Assembly (NCBI GenBank): GCA_017940575.1
Contig: JAGAYJ010000033.1
Location: forward strand, 1 to 49,351
DNA: 49,351 nt
Direction: 5' to 3'
Origin: Bacilli bacterium
Lineage (GTDB): Bacteria; Bacillota_I; Bacilli_A; RF39; UBA660
In this document: one piece after another, positions 33,288 to 42,980 of the stretch
Numbering within the stretch: the stretch's first letter is position 1
How the letters are laid out: every line of letters begins with the position of its first letter
The notes under the pieces: model-generated
Databases searched by the model: none
Seen by the model: only the letters and a program-made list of their open reading frames with translations
Told to the model about the DNA's origin: nothing
Translations under genes and position numbers: made by a program

Positions 33288-34318
33288 TTTAGCACCTCAT
33301 CTAATTCTTTAAAATGCATAGATTTATTCTTTGTTTTATCTTTTATATCCAATTTATATGATAAAGAATCGTTCGTTAATTCACTAATATTAAATTTATC
33401 AAAATCATTAATAATAGTTCCTTTAAAGCCAAGGTCGTTTAAAACATTTTGTGTTTTTTGACTATAAATAATTGGAATTACTGTTTTATTAAATAAAAGT
33501 CCTAAAATAGTTGCATGAAATCTTGTTGCTACTACAACTTCTGATTTAGCCAGTACATTTAAAATTGAATTTATATCATCATAATACTTATAAATATCAA
33601 TTCTATCTTTTCCAACTGACTTAACTATTTTATCTATGGCCTCCTCATCACCCTCAGCCTTACAAAATGATATTAAATTAATTTTATAACCTTTTTTTCT
33701 AAAGAAACTAATTAGTTCCTTTATTCTTGTAAAATACATATCATTGTCTAAATTCATCAAAGACATAAATACTTCTTTTTCTTCTTTTATTTTAAAGTCA
33801 TTTATATTTAAATTAAATATAATGTCAGGATAATAATTAACATTGTCTAAATCTTTGAATAAATCATAAGAGTATTTTTCCCTAAAATTAACGCATTTAG
33901 CTTTTCTAAAAACTTCTTTAAAACACTTTTTATAATAATCAGTTTTATATGGACCAAAGTTTGAACCAATTATATAGTAAGGTTTATATTGTTTAAAGTA
34001 GATATTATTGATATTTTCTTTTAAGTTAGTATTATTTGTTTCTTGAAACATTGATCCACCCAAAGTTACCATTAAATCACATTTACCTTTGACGTGTTCA
34101 AATGGTCTTTTATGAGTTAATAAATATTTAAATTTTAGTAACATATTTTTATATTTACCATATACTTTAACATTTCCATATTCTTTTTTTATTTTTTTAT
34201 AATTTTCATTTGTTTGAATGTAAAACATATCATTAGGATATCTTTCAAGTATTACTTTTAAGAATAAATCATCTCCTAAATTATGTTTTAAATACATGTT
34301 TAATTTTACTCTTTTCAT
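33284..34318 (-). CDS. Polysaccharide pyruvyl transferase family protein
   Basis: A 344-aa soluble enzyme of the CsaB/EpsO-like family. NLGDDLFLKVI (residues 13-23), LGGSMFQE (near 90), YYIIGSNFGPYKT (near 118) and the C-terminal VVATRFHATILGLL (near 258) are the family signatures. It probably adds pyruvyl ketals to a capsule sugar. It abuts wzy (next codon) and overlaps wzx by 4 bp. Confidence 0.82.
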   Translation of the reverse strand: MKRVKLNMYLKHNLGDDLFLKVILERYPNDMFYIQTNENYKKIKKEYGNVKVYGKYKNMLLKFKYLLTHKRPFEHVKGKCDLMVTLGGSMFQETNNTNLKENINNIYFKQYKPYYIIGSNFGPYKTDYYKKCFKEVFRKAKCVNFREKYSYDLFKDLDNVNYYPDIIFNLNINDFKIKEEKEVFMSLMNLDNDMYFTRIKELISFFRKKGYKINLISFCKAEGDEEAIDKIVKSVGKDRIDIYKYYDDINSILNVLAKSEVVVATRFHATILGLLFNKTVIPIIYSQKTQNVLNDLGFKGTIINDFDKFNISELTNDSLSYKLDIKDKTKNKSMHFKELDEVLK

Positions 34319-35392
34319 TTATATCACCCATGTTTGATATGGAAATATTTCATGAATACCTAGAGTATAAAATTCATGAATAAAGTAATATAGTAAATAA
34401 ATTATATATAAAATCTCGATTATATATTTATATGTCTTATTATTAATATTTTTAATAATCATGGGAATAAGAATAATTAAAAACATCATATGATATAACG
34501 AAATTCGTGATAAATATTGTTTAGAAGTACCAAGTACTAATAAAATCATACTACTTATAAATAAACCTTTTAATTCACTAATTCTCTCAACTTTTGGATC
34601 ATAAACAATTATAAGAAAAATAAATGGAATATATAATATTATATTTTTGTATGTAATGTTATCTATATCAAGACCACTTAACAAATATTCATAATCTGAA
34701 ACAATTCCAAGTCTCATCATCGCATCATTAAAAAACAAAAGTAAGAATGATAATATAAGCGTGAATGAAATGGAATATATAAGAGACGATTTACCTTTTT
34801 TAATCATAAATAAACCAAGGTATGGTAATAATAATATGGCACTTTTATGGAATAAGAAGGCAATAGCAAATGATATAAACGCCATTATTTTTTTATCTTT
34901 AAATAAATATGCGAATGAAAGTATTATAAACGACATTGCTACCCCTTGTCTCATACCATTTAGATCAAATGGTAAAAACATAAGACAAAAAGTTAAAACA
35001 GAAAATGGTAAATATTCATAATCATATAATTTATTTGCTTTATATATTGGATATAAAGTAACAAGTCCAAGTGCGATAAAAATATAATACTGATTATCAA
35101 ATAGATTATAAATGATTTTAAATATTACCTTTGTTCCATATTCAATATCTACTAAATAAAGTTCATTAAACTCTAATGTTGCAACTTTATTATAGATATC
35201 TATATATGATTCATAATCGGTTCCAACATAGTATCTAAAACCAATTAAAGCAAGTAATATCAAAAAACTAATTAATATAAATAATCTACTTATGTTCTTT
35301 TTACCATGATATAATTTACTTCCAATTATATTTAATATAAATACTATAAAAAAGACAAAAATATATACTAATAAACTTTTCATATTACTCAC
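34319..35392 (-). CDS. Wzy-type polysaccharide polymerase (EpsG family)
   Basis: A 357-aa protein with about ten membrane segments. The periplasmic motif FRYYVGTDYESYIDIYN (near residue 53) and NGMRQGVAMSF (near 143) are typical of the EpsG family of O-antigen/EPS polymerases. It would join repeat units outside the membrane. Co-transcribed with its neighbours. Confidence 0.85.
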   Translation of the reverse strand: MSNMKSLLVYIFVFFIVFILNIIGSKLYHGKKNISRLFILISFLILLALIGFRYYVGTDYESYIDIYNKVATLEFNELYLVDIEYGTKVIFKIIYNLFDNQYYIFIALGLVTLYPIYKANKLYDYEYLPFSVLTFCLMFLPFDLNGMRQGVAMSFIILSFAYLFKDKKIMAFISFAIAFLFHKSAILLLPYLGLFMIKKGKSSLIYSISFTLILSFLLLFFNDAMMRLGIVSDYEYLLSGLDIDNITYKNIILYIPFIFLIIVYDPKVERISELKGLFISSMILLVLGTSKQYLSRISLYHMMFLIILIPMIIKNINNKTYKYIIEILYIIYLLYYFIHEFYTLGIHEIFPYQTWVI

Positions 35393-35401
35393 CCCTTTTC
35401 T

Positions 35402-36325
35402 TTAATTATCTATAGTTATCCAATTATCTTCATATATTTCATCATTATATCCTGAATTTTGCCATTTTTTGGGAGCAATTACTACTTTGTTTTTATTTCG
35501 AGATAAGTATTGAGCCCAAAAACTAAAAGTACTATTCGATATAATAAAATGTTTACATGAATACATAAGTCTTAGCTTTTCCCATACAGGATCAAGTCCA
35601 TCTTCATAATAACAATTGTTAATTTTTATATTATCTTTACACCAATCTATATCATCTGAAAAGATAAAATATGTTGGATTATCAATTAAACTATTCATTT
35701 TTTCAATTGCTCTATTAAAGTAATTAATATCGCATACATTAAATTTTAATGCATTCTTTTTATTATTTACAAAATCTCCTCTTCTAATTGATATACAAAC
35801 AGAATTTGTATTTTCAATTAAATCATACATTTTTTTATTTTTTTCTAATTTAGGATATATTGGTGTGAATTCTACTAGTAATTTATCTTTTATTTGTGAA
35901 AAATTTTTACTAGATTCAAATCTTCCAATAACAACTTTGTTTTTTTTAGAAGTAGCGAATGACTCTAAATATCCATCTTCCATCCAATATATTCCTTTTT
36001 TTATAAGTTTATCTTTTATTTTTAATTCTAATTTATGTCTTTTAATATAATAATTTTTTTTATCAATGGCTCTAATTATTCTTTTAATTATTCTATAATA
36101 ATATATAATAATTAATTGATTAAGTTTTATTCTAGAATTATCTATTTCATAAAACTCTTTTACGTTAAAATTCTTTAATTCATTTTTAAAGCCTTTACTA
36201 TATACATTTTTTTTGAAATTAAGAATTAATTTGTCTTTGTTAGAGTTATCTTCTTGAATCTTTCTTACCATAGCATACTGAAACATTTGATTACCAAGTC
36301 TACCAGACATATTTTTAAAAATCAT
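35402..36325 (-). CDS. Glycosyltransferase family 11 (alpha-1,2-fucosyltransferase-like)
   Basis: A 307-aa GT11 enzyme. MSGRLGNQMFQYAMVRK (residues 6-22), the nucleotide-sugar motif VCISIRRGDFVN (near 180) and the C-terminal FIISNSTFSFWAQYL (near 260) are the three known GT11 motifs. It predicts fucose (or a related deoxyhexose) in the polysaccharide; GDP-fucose synthesis genes are not in the window. Confidence 0.85.
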   Translation of the reverse strand: MIFKNMSGRLGNQMFQYAMVRKIQEDNSNKDKLILNFKKNVYSKGFKNELKNFNVKEFYEIDNSRIKLNQLIIIYYYRIIKRIIRAIDKKNYYIKRHKLELKIKDKLIKKGIYWMEDGYLESFATSKKNKVVIGRFESSKNFSQIKDKLLVEFTPIYPKLEKNKKMYDLIENTNSVCISIRRGDFVNNKKNALKFNVCDINYFNRAIEKMNSLIDNPTYFIFSDDIDWCKDNIKINNCYYEDGLDPVWEKLRLMYSCKHFIISNSTFSFWAQYLSRNKNKVVIAPKKWQNSGYNDEIYEDNWITIDN

Positions 36326-36329
36326 TTAA

Positions 36330-37352
36330 TCAACCCCTAATCATATCTTTTATTTTTAAAAAATATCTTATTTTCCATATTTTTTTATAATTCTTATTAT
36401 ATATATTTTTCAAAGTATTAATATTTTTAATTTTATAAAAAATACTATTATCTATATCAGAAAGATTAAATTCTTCTCTAATTTTATTATATAAATCTCT
36501 ATTTAAATATTGATTCATTATGTTTATAAATTCTTTCTTATTTAAATCATCTATTCTTAATATGTTATATATAAATATTCTAGTAACATCTAATATTGTA
36601 TTGAATACTTTTTTTCTATTATCTGTGGTATTAATATCCCACTTATTTAAATATTCAAATAATTTGTTATATACAAATATCAATTCATCAAAATTTTTAA
36701 GAATTCTATTTATATTTTTTGATCTAGTTGTAGATTCACTATTATCTGTGCAGTAATACATTTTTTTATCTATTAAAAGCATTGATGTAACTTTTGATAA
36801 AACTTCTAAATTAACTAAATAATCTTCTGCGTAACTAATGTTATAATCAAATGCATTTATATCATCAAATAAACTTTTTTTATATAATGCACTACATAAT
36901 GAATTAAATTTTTTACTTGTTATTAATACTTGTTGTATTTCTTCATTATTTAAAAAATTATAATTATTGCATTTAAGTTCAAAATTAGAATTTGTTTGAT
37001 TAAAATGTATTACATCAATTTTATATTTAGATAAATAATCTACTAATATTTCTACTGTGTATTTAGAGATAAAGTCATCACTATCTACAAACATAACAAA
37101 GTCACCGCAACAATTATCAATACCTTTTTTACGAGCAATATTTGCCCCTTTATTATCTTGACTTATAACTTTTATTATATCGCTTTTAAAACTTTTAATT
37201 ATATCTAGCGAGCTATCCGTTGAGCCATCATTAACAAGTATTATTTCAATATTTTGATACGTTTGATTAATAAGTGACGTAATACAGTCTTTAATATATT
37301 TTTCTGAATTATATACTGGAACAATTATACTTACTTTTATATTATTTTTCAT
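36330..37352 (-). CDS. Glycosyltransferase family 2
   Basis: A 340-aa GT-A enzyme. VSIIVPVYNSEKYIKDCI at the start, VNDGSTDSS near 40 and the DxD motif FVDSDDFIS near 87 are typical GT2 motifs. The long Asn/Lys-rich C-terminal half is not recognised. Overlaps the upstream glycerophosphotransferase gene by 11 bp. Confidence 0.9.
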   Translation of the reverse strand: MKNNIKVSIIVPVYNSEKYIKDCITSLINQTYQNIEIILVNDGSTDSSLDIIKSFKSDIIKVISQDNKGANIARKKGIDNCCGDFVMFVDSDDFISKYTVEILVDYLSKYKIDVIHFNQTNSNFELKCNNYNFLNNEEIQQVLITSKKFNSLCSALYKKSLFDDINAFDYNISYAEDYLVNLEVLSKVTSMLLIDKKMYYCTDNSESTTRSKNINRILKNFDELIFVYNKLFEYLNKWDINTTDNRKKVFNTILDVTRIFIYNILRIDDLNKKEFINIMNQYLNRDLYNKIREEFNLSDIDNSIFYKIKNINTLKNIYNKNYKKIWKIRYFLKIKDMIRG

Positions 37353-38547
37353 AAGACTTACCTAAATATTCATAAATACGTCGACAGTTATTTTGATCTT
37401 TTAATTCAAAAAACTTATCAATTCTATTTTGGTACATTGTCTCAATCTTATAATCCATTTTTATATATCCAATAATTCTATTAACTAAATCTTCTTCATC
37501 TTTTATTACTTTACCAAATGCATCTTTTGAATATTTAAAATAACCTTCTTGTAATTGTTTTTTTCTATATTCTGTAGAGTCAAATTGATAATATATAATT
37601 GGCTTAGACATATAAGCAAAATCCATATAAACACTTGAATAATCAGTTACTAGAAGTGCGGATGATTTAAGTAATTTTTGAATATCAGTTGTATAATCAG
37701 CTATCTTGATATTTTTTGAAGATGAATTAAAATCTTTTAAATAATGTCTCATATTTATGTGTGGCAAGAATACTATATTTATATTATTCTTTTCGACATA
37801 TTTTATTAAAGTTTCATTATTTAAAAGTGAATTCCATTTTTTATAGTATTTAGTTTTAATAAATTCTTCATTTTTAACTAAACTGTTAGTGTCTCTACCT
37901 AACCAATTGCGCCATGTTGGCATTATTAATATTTGTTTAGCATCTACTTTATTATTATATAAATTGTCAAATCTAGGGAATCCTAAATATGCTATATTTT
38001 CACTTGGGTAACCAAAATGATTTTTTACATAATCATATTCTTTTTTCGCACCACAAATAAATAATTTAAATTTAGTGTTTGGATAATACAACCATTTAGA
38101 ATCATCCTTAGTAATACCATGTTGTAAGAAAATACGATTATTATATAATCTAAACCATATATGTACAACATAGAAAACAGCAGGATTTGGATTACCACAC
38201 TTTTGACTACTAATATTTTTATCACAAGCCATATAATATAACCAATGTTTTAAACTGGCATAATTAATAATATTTCCATATTTTTTAACTTTTTTATAAT
38301 CATTACTTTTTTTATCAATTACATAATAAACATTATCTTCTTTGTGGTTTACTCTTATATATTTAAATAAATGATATCCATTATCACGAGCTGTATGACC
38401 ATCTTCACATATAAGCCATATTTTTTTATTTATTATCTTTAAATATATTTTATAAATTAAAGCTGGAATAACCATTAATATAAATATAAAAAAAGAAAAA
38501 ATATCTATTAATTTTATATATTTTAAATTGTTAATTATTTTTTTCAT
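37342..38547 (-). CDS. CDP-glycerol glycerophosphotransferase family protein (TagB/TagF-like)
   Basis: A 401-aa protein. An N-terminal membrane segment (about 12-32) precedes a GT-B type transferase with FLQHGITKDDSKWLY (near 137), LGFPRFDNLY (near 182) and the C-terminal signature LVTDYSSVYMDFAYMSKPIIYYQ (split in two; near 296). It predicts transfer of glycerol-phosphate (or ribitol-phosphate) to the glycan, giving a phosphorylated capsule or teichoic-acid-like polymer. Confidence 0.87.
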   Translation of the reverse strand: MKKIINNLKYIKLIDIFSFFIFILMVIPALIYKIYLKIINKKIWLICEDGHTARDNGYHLFKYIRVNHKEDNVYYVIDKKSNDYKKVKKYGNIINYASLKHWLYYMACDKNISSQKCGNPNPAVFYVVHIWFRLYNNRIFLQHGITKDDSKWLYYPNTKFKLFICGAKKEYDYVKNHFGYPSENIAYLGFPRFDNLYNNKVDAKQILIMPTWRNWLGRDTNSLVKNEEFIKTKYYKKWNSLLNNETLIKYVEKNNINIVFLPHINMRHYLKDFNSSSKNIKIADYTTDIQKLLKSSALLVTDYSSVYMDFAYMSKPIIYYQFDSTEYRKKQLQEGYFKYSKDAFGKVIKDEEDLVNRIIGYIKMDYKIETMYQNRIDKFFELKDQNNCRRIYEYLGKSYEK

Positions 38548-38557
38548 AAAATCCCCC

Positions 38558-39307
38558 TTATATTCTTCTTAAAACAGCATTTATTGCCCAAAAATTAAAA
38601 TAATATAAACTAGTTAATATATTTAATTTTTCAACTTTTCTATATAAATTCCATATTCTTTTTATGGCAATTAACTTATTTGAAGAAAGTGTATTATCAC
38701 TTCTTCTGTAATAAGATAAAACATCTTCTAAACCATAAGCATAATCTATCTTTTTTAATACAGACCACCAACATGCAGTATCTTCACTTGGAACATTTGG
38801 CATATATATATCTTCTTTTTTTAATTTTGTTAAATCAAACATTACTGTTGATGTAAATATTGTTGTATTCTTTAATGCTTGATAATAGTTAATTTTATAC
38901 GGAACCAAAACATCTTTAATATGTTTTAAATTTTCGTTTGTATATGCATATGAAGTATAAGAAAAAGCAGAATTATTTTTTTTCATGAATTTTATTTGTT
39001 TTTCTATCTTTTCTTTATTCCATACATCATCAGCATCTAGGTAAGCTATAAATCTACCTTTGGCAACATCAATACCAGTGTTTCTTGATCCTGCTGCTTT
39101 TAATTTTTTCTTACTTTCTATAAGCTTAATACGACTATCTTTTTTAGCTAAGTTTCTGACCATTTCAACACTTTTATCAGAAGACACATCATCTACAATA
39201 ATTATTTCTATATTTTTATATGTTTGATTTATTACTGAATCAATCGCTTGTTTTATATATAATTCCTTATTATATACAGGAATAATAACACTAACTAAAT
39301 CATTCAT
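38558..39307 (-). CDS. Glycosyltransferase family 2
   Basis: A 249-aa GT2 enzyme. LVSVIIPVYNKELYIKQAI at the start, VDDVSSDKS near 40, AGSRNTGID and DxD motif AYLDADDVW near 88, and the EDTACWW segment near 180. Starts in the stop codon of the initiating transferase gene (TAATG overlap). Similar in size to the short GT2 of streptococcal capsule clusters. Confidence 0.9.
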   Translation of the reverse strand: MNDLVSVIIPVYNKELYIKQAIDSVINQTYKNIEIIIVDDVSSDKSVEMVRNLAKKDSRIKLIESKKKLKAAGSRNTGIDVAKGRFIAYLDADDVWNKEKIEKQIKFMKKNNSAFSYTSYAYTNENLKHIKDVLVPYKINYYQALKNTTIFTSTVMFDLTKLKKEDIYMPNVPSEDTACWWSVLKKIDYAYGLEDVLSYYRRSDNTLSSNKLIAIKRIWNLYRKVEKLNILTSLYYFNFWAINAVLRRI

Positions 39308-39984
39308 TATTTAAATGTACTTTCAAATATAGGATTTATGTCATCAATCATATCATGTTTAATGACTATTCTTTTATAACGCGATTGATTCTTTAGTTCT
39401 TGTAATTCATTTTTAATAACAAATTTACCAGCAGATGATCCTTCTTTTTTTAACATAGATTTTATCGTAAGAATTATTATTTTTATATCTCCAATTAAAG
39501 ATACATTCGAAACATATTTAACATCATAATTAATCTTTTCGTTTATTGTAATATTGTTTCTTCCATGACATTGTGCGAGTCCAGTTAAACCTGGTTTCAC
39601 AGATAATCTCTTCATTTGCTTTGTGGTAAAATACTTACTATAATCTACAATCCATGGTCTAGGCCCTATAAAACTCATATCACCTTTTAATATATTAAAT
39701 AATTGAGGCAGTTCATCTAAACTTGTGTTTTTTAAGAATCTTCCATATTTTGTCATCTTATCTTCACAATTAAAATCATGTACATCATTATCTATTTGCA
39801 TAGTTCTAAATTTATATATATTAAAAGCTACATTATTTTTACCACTTCTTTTTTGTACAAATATTGCATTTCCTCCATCTTTTCTTATAATTATGGCAAT
39901 TATAAGCATTAATGGCGCGAATAAAATAATGAATATTACTGAAAATATAATATCTAATAATCTTTTAATAAACAATCTATACAT
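39307..39984 (-). CDS. Initiating sugar phosphotransferase (short PHPT/WcaJ C-terminal type)
   Basis: A 225-aa enzyme that transfers a sugar-1-phosphate to undecaprenyl phosphate, the first step of repeat-unit synthesis. It has one N-terminal hydrophobic hairpin (about 10-32), then IYKFRTMQ (near 57), DELPQLFNILKGDMSFIGPRP (split by a short gap; near 95) and PGLTGLAQ (near 132). It lacks the long membrane domain of WbaP-type enzymes. First gene of the capsule operon. Confidence 0.92.
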   Translation of the reverse strand: MYRLFIKRLLDIIFSVIFIILFAPLMLIIAIIIRKDGGNAIFVQKRSGKNNVAFNIYKFRTMQIDNDVHDFNCEDKMTKYGRFLKNTSLDELPQLFNILKGDMSFIGPRPWIVDYSKYFTTKQMKRLSVKPGLTGLAQCHGRNNITINEKINYDVKYVSNVSLIGDIKIIILTIKSMLKKEGSSAGKFVIKNELQELKNQSRYKRIVIKHDMIDDINPIFESTFK

Positions 39985-40032
39985 AATATGCCCCCTTTAA
40001 CACTCCAAATATATAAGTATTAATTGGTGCTT

Positions 40033-40060
40033 ATTATATAATAATTTATATTTTTGTCAA
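40033..40060 (-). promoter_or_regulatory. Main promoter of the capsule operon
   Basis: Minus strand TTGACA (40060-40055), 16-bp spacer, TATAAT (40038-40033), with about 45 nt of leader before the initiating transferase ATG. AAAGGGGG is the ribosome binding site. Confidence 0.8.
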
Positions 40061-40068
40061 ATTGAAAA

Positions 40069-40088
40069 AAAAGACAACTATGTCTTTT
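40069..40088 (-). terminator. Terminator of mutL
   Basis: 8-bp stem AAAAGACA / TGTCTTTT, loop of four, then a T-run on minus. Overlaps the mutL stop codon and abuts the capsule promoter. Confidence 0.75.
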
Positions 40089-41862
40089 AATTCATTTTAA
40101 AATTATCGAATCCACTTCTTTTAAACATCTTTTCTAAATCGTAGTTAGAATAAAAAACAATTGTTGGCCTTCCGTGAGGACAATTAAATGGATTCTTACA
40201 TTTTTTTAAGTCTTTTAATAATTCTACAAGCTCCTCTTCTGATACATATTGATTTGCTTTTATTGCAAGTTTACATGCAAGCATTGTAGCTGCGCGCTCA
40301 TTAAACTTTTCAATATCAAATTTATCTTCGAGTGAAACAATAAGTTCAATTATTCTTTTTATAGAATCTAGAACTTGTTCTTTAGGTATCCATGTTGGAT
40401 GTGATTTAACAATAATTGAATTTATTCCAAATTCTTCTACATTAATACCCATTTTTTCTAAAACATTAAAGTTTTCTCTTAAAACGATATACTCATTTGT
40501 TGATAGTTCTATTGTGATTGGAAATAATAATTTTTCAATTTCAGTATTAGGATGCCCCATTCTTTCTTTAAATAATTCATAGTTTACTCTTTCCTTAGCA
40601 GCATGTTGATCTACCAAATACATACCAGATTCATCTTGACATATTATGTATGTAGAGTGAACTACACCAACAAACGATAAAGTTGGAAACTCACGTTTTT
40701 CTTCATCGTATTTAATATCTTCTTCTTTAAGTATTAAAGAAACATTATCATCAAATTTTAAAGTTTGTTCTTCATATATAGGCTTTTTTTCTATTTTAGT
40801 AACTTCTTCAGTCTCTTTATTAGTTATAAAGCTTGTATTCATTACAATTGGACTTTCAACTTCCAAGTGAGGTATCAATATTTTTTCTTTAATTTTTTCT
40901 CTAATCATATTAGATACAAGATTTAACAATTCTTCCATTTTAGAAAATTTAATATCCATTTTTGTAGGGTGAACATTAACATCAACAAGTGTTGGATCGA
41001 CACTAATATTAAGAACAACTATCGGATATCTATTATCAGGTTTATATGAATGATAAGAATCATTTATTACTCTATTTAGATCTTGATTTCTAACAACTCT
41101 ACCATTAACAAGTGTAATCATTGTATTTCTACTTGATCTATGCACCTCGGGAAGTGATATAAAACCACTTATTTCATAATCATCATCAGAATTATTTACA
41201 TCAACCATTTTTTTAACTGTTTCAATACCATATACCGCTTTTATTACTTTTAATAAATTTCCAGATCCATCAGTATTAAGAAGAATACCACCATTGTTAG
41301 TTAAAACAAATTTTATATCCGGACGAGATATAGCCATTTTATTTACATAATCAGTAATGCTTGCAAGCTCTGTATATAAGCTTTTCATATGTTTAAGTCT
41401 AGCAGGTGTATTATAGAATAAGTCTTTAATAATTATTTGTGTACCACGTCTTGATGGTGCTGCTTTTACAAGGTCTAATTTACCGCCATTTATCTCAACC
41501 ATTGTTCCAACATCAGCTGAACACGTTTCCATATGTACATGTGATACGCTTGCAATAGAAGCTAATGCTTCACCTCGAAAACCTAGCGTTGTAATATGAA
41601 ATAAATCATCTTCATCTTTTATTTTGCTTGTAGCATGACGTGAAAAAGCTAAGACAGCATCTTCTTTGTCCATTCCAACCCCGTCGTCAGTAACCTTAAT
41701 TTCTTTAGTTCCTGCTTCAATTAAATCAATTCTAATTTCACTACTTTTAGCATCTATACTATTTTCAACTAATTCTTTAACAACAGATGCGCATCTTTCA
41801 ACTACTTCTCCAGCTGCAATCTTGTTAGCTAAAATCTCATCCATTTGCTTTATTTTTGACAT
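40087..41862 (-). CDS. mutL: DNA mismatch repair protein MutL
   Basis: A 591-aa MutL. N-terminal GHKL ATPase with NKIAAGEVVERCASVVKELV, DDGVGM, HATSKI and GFRGEALASIASV motifs. The C-terminal domain keeps the endonuclease motif DQHAAKERVNYE (near 440), a distal ACK-type motif (ACKLAIKA) and CPHGRP near 562, so it should nick DNA as in Bacillus. mutS is not in this window. Single-gene unit with extended -10 promoter. Confidence 0.95.
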   Translation of the reverse strand: MSKIKQMDEILANKIAAGEVVERCASVVKELVENSIDAKSSEIRIDLIEAGTKEIKVTDDGVGMDKEDAVLAFSRHATSKIKDEDDLFHITTLGFRGEALASIASVSHVHMETCSADVGTMVEINGGKLDLVKAAPSRRGTQIIIKDLFYNTPARLKHMKSLYTELASITDYVNKMAISRPDIKFVLTNNGGILLNTDGSGNLLKVIKAVYGIETVKKMVDVNNSDDDYEISGFISLPEVHRSSRNTMITLVNGRVVRNQDLNRVINDSYHSYKPDNRYPIVVLNISVDPTLVDVNVHPTKMDIKFSKMEELLNLVSNMIREKIKEKILIPHLEVESPIVMNTSFITNKETEEVTKIEKKPIYEEQTLKFDDNVSLILKEEDIKYDEEKREFPTLSFVGVVHSTYIICQDESGMYLVDQHAAKERVNYELFKERMGHPNTEIEKLLFPITIELSTNEYIVLRENFNVLEKMGINVEEFGINSIIVKSHPTWIPKEQVLDSIKRIIELIVSLEDKFDIEKFNERAATMLACKLAIKANQYVSEEELVELLKDLKKCKNPFNCPHGRPTIVFYSNYDLEKMFKRSGFDNFKMN

Positions 41863-41877
41863 AAAATCACCAATATA

Positions 41878-41886
41878 ATTATAACA
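41878..41886 (-). promoter_or_regulatory. Extended -10 promoter of mutL
   Basis: Minus strand TGTTATAAT, 15 bp before ATG, 13 bp after the T-run of the upstream terminator; no clear -35. Confidence 0.5.
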
Positions 41887-41903
41887 TATAATTCATAAAA
41901 AAA

Positions 41904-41922
41904 ATCAAACTAATTGTTTGAT
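41904..41922 (-). terminator. Terminator of the 98-aa gene
   Basis: 7-bp stem ATCAAAC / GTTTGAT, loop TAATT, then eight T on minus. Overlaps the stop codon. Confidence 0.75.
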
Positions 41923-42206
41923 ATATCTATTTCTTTTATTCTATTTTTAATTAGTAAGATAAGTTCCATTGGAGCATCTAATCTATTTAATAAAATCAAA
42001 CTATCTTGTAATTTAACTTTTAGTGATACATTATCTTTTACATATAAAGCTTCTTCTTCATAGTTATCAATTTTATTGCTTTTTAAAAAATTCTTAATAT
42101 AATCATCTATTTCTTTTAAAATATAAACTTTTAAATCATAAGAATCCATTGCCTGAACTCCGTAATAAGCTCCAACATATAATCTATATTCATCTAAAGT
42201 CGTCAT
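41910..42206 (-). CDS. Small hypothetical protein
   Basis: A 98-aa soluble, probably helical protein (TTLDEYRLYVGAYYGVQAMD at its start). I do not recognise it. The start at 42206 has AAGGAT seven bases upstream. A longer frame from 42257 would begin inside the tRNA terminator hairpin and has no ribosome binding site. It sits between tRNA-Lys and mutL. No membrane segment or motif is visible. Confidence 0.55.
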   Translation of the reverse strand: MTTLDEYRLYVGAYYGVQAMDSYDLKVYILKEIDDYIKNFLKSNKIDNYEEEALYVKDNVSLKVKLQDSLILLNRLDAPMELILLIKNRIKEIDISNN

Positions 42207-42230
42207 AAAACACATCCTTAATATTAAAAA

Positions 42231-42248
42231 AGTCCTTTTAACAGGACT
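42231..42248 (-). terminator. Terminator of tRNA-Lys
   Basis: 6-bp stem AGTCCT / AGGACT, loop of six, followed on minus by six T, 12 bp after the CCA end. Confidence 0.75.
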
Positions 42249-42259
42249 AATTATCAAAA

Positions 42260-42336
42260 TGGTGTCCTGTTAGGGAATCGAACCCTAGACCCACTGATTA
42301 AGAGTCAGTTGCTCAACCAACTGAGCTAACAAGACA
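42260..42336 (-). tRNA. tRNA-Lys (anticodon CUU)
   Basis: 77 nt including an encoded CCA. Acceptor stem TGTCTTG / CAGGACA (one G-U pair), D arm AGCTCAGTTGGTTGAGC, anticodon stem ACTGA / TCAGT with loop CTCTTAA (anticodon CTT), T arm TAGGG-TTCGATT-CCCTA. Reads AAG codons; in so AT-rich a genome the CUU tRNA supplements a UUU one expected elsewhere. Confidence 0.95.
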
Positions 42337-42385
42337 AATTTTATTTACTCATTAATTATAGCACACGACTCTTTGTTTTTCAATA

Positions 42386-42910
42386 TTATTTTAAAAGTTT
42401 TTTTACATTAGACGTAATAGAATTCATTCTAGATTCATTTATAGATAAATCAACTTTATAATTTGATATATATGTAATTTCTTTTGATTTATATTCCATC
42501 ATCTTAAGTAAATTATTAAAATATATATTAGAATCACCGGATAAAACTATCATAGCATTAAGATTTAAATATATATCTTTCAAAACTGATATATCATCAG
42601 TTTTGTTTATATATATAGAAAGTTTAGCTAAATTAAGATATTGTTTTTTAAGCATATATTTCATATGATCTATCGTATTATCTATTTCATAATTTCTATA
42701 TTCAAAAGTTAAACTATTAAATTGATATAAAAGACTATTAAGTCTTACTAATAATAAGTCTTTAATTGTTTTTATTCTTGCATTATTTATAATAGTTTTT
42801 AGAGAGTCTTTTACAATTAGTTCATTTAACTCATCATTTGTGAAAAAAACTTTTTGATATATTTCACATGCATCATCATCTAAGTATTTTTCAAGATCTG
42901 TTGTATTCAT
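42386..42910 (-). CDS. Hypothetical helical protein
   Basis: A 174-aa soluble protein, rich in Leu/Ile/Asn and probably mostly helical (NTTDLEKYLDDDACEIY at the start). I recognise no family. ATG at 42910 has AGGTGA five bases upstream; a TTG one codon earlier is also possible. It precedes tRNA-Lys on the same strand. A -10-like TGATAGAAT lies just upstream after the ddl terminator T-run. Confidence 0.55.
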   Translation of the reverse strand: MNTTDLEKYLDDDACEIYQKVFFTNDELNELIVKDSLKTIINNARIKTIKDLLLVRLNSLLYQFNSLTFEYRNYEIDNTIDHMKYMLKKQYLNLAKLSIYINKTDDISVLKDIYLNLNAMIVLSGDSNIYFNNLLKMMEYKSKEITYISNYKVDLSINESRMNSITSNVKKLLK

Positions 42911-42949
42911 CAAATCACCTTACTTAAATATTCTATCATAATCTAAAAA

Positions 42950-42980
42950 AAAGACAAGATTATATTTTCATCTTGCCTTT
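42950..42980 (-). terminator. Terminator of the hydrolase-murF-ddl operon
   Basis: 11-bp stem AAAGACAAGAT / ATCTTGCCTTT (one wobble), loop of nine, then eight T on minus. Confidence 0.8.

Noticed and set aside
42207-42257. Longer N-terminus for the 98-aa protein
   Set aside because: It would start in the tRNA-Lys terminator hairpin and lacks a ribosome binding site; 42206 has AAGGAT at good spacing.
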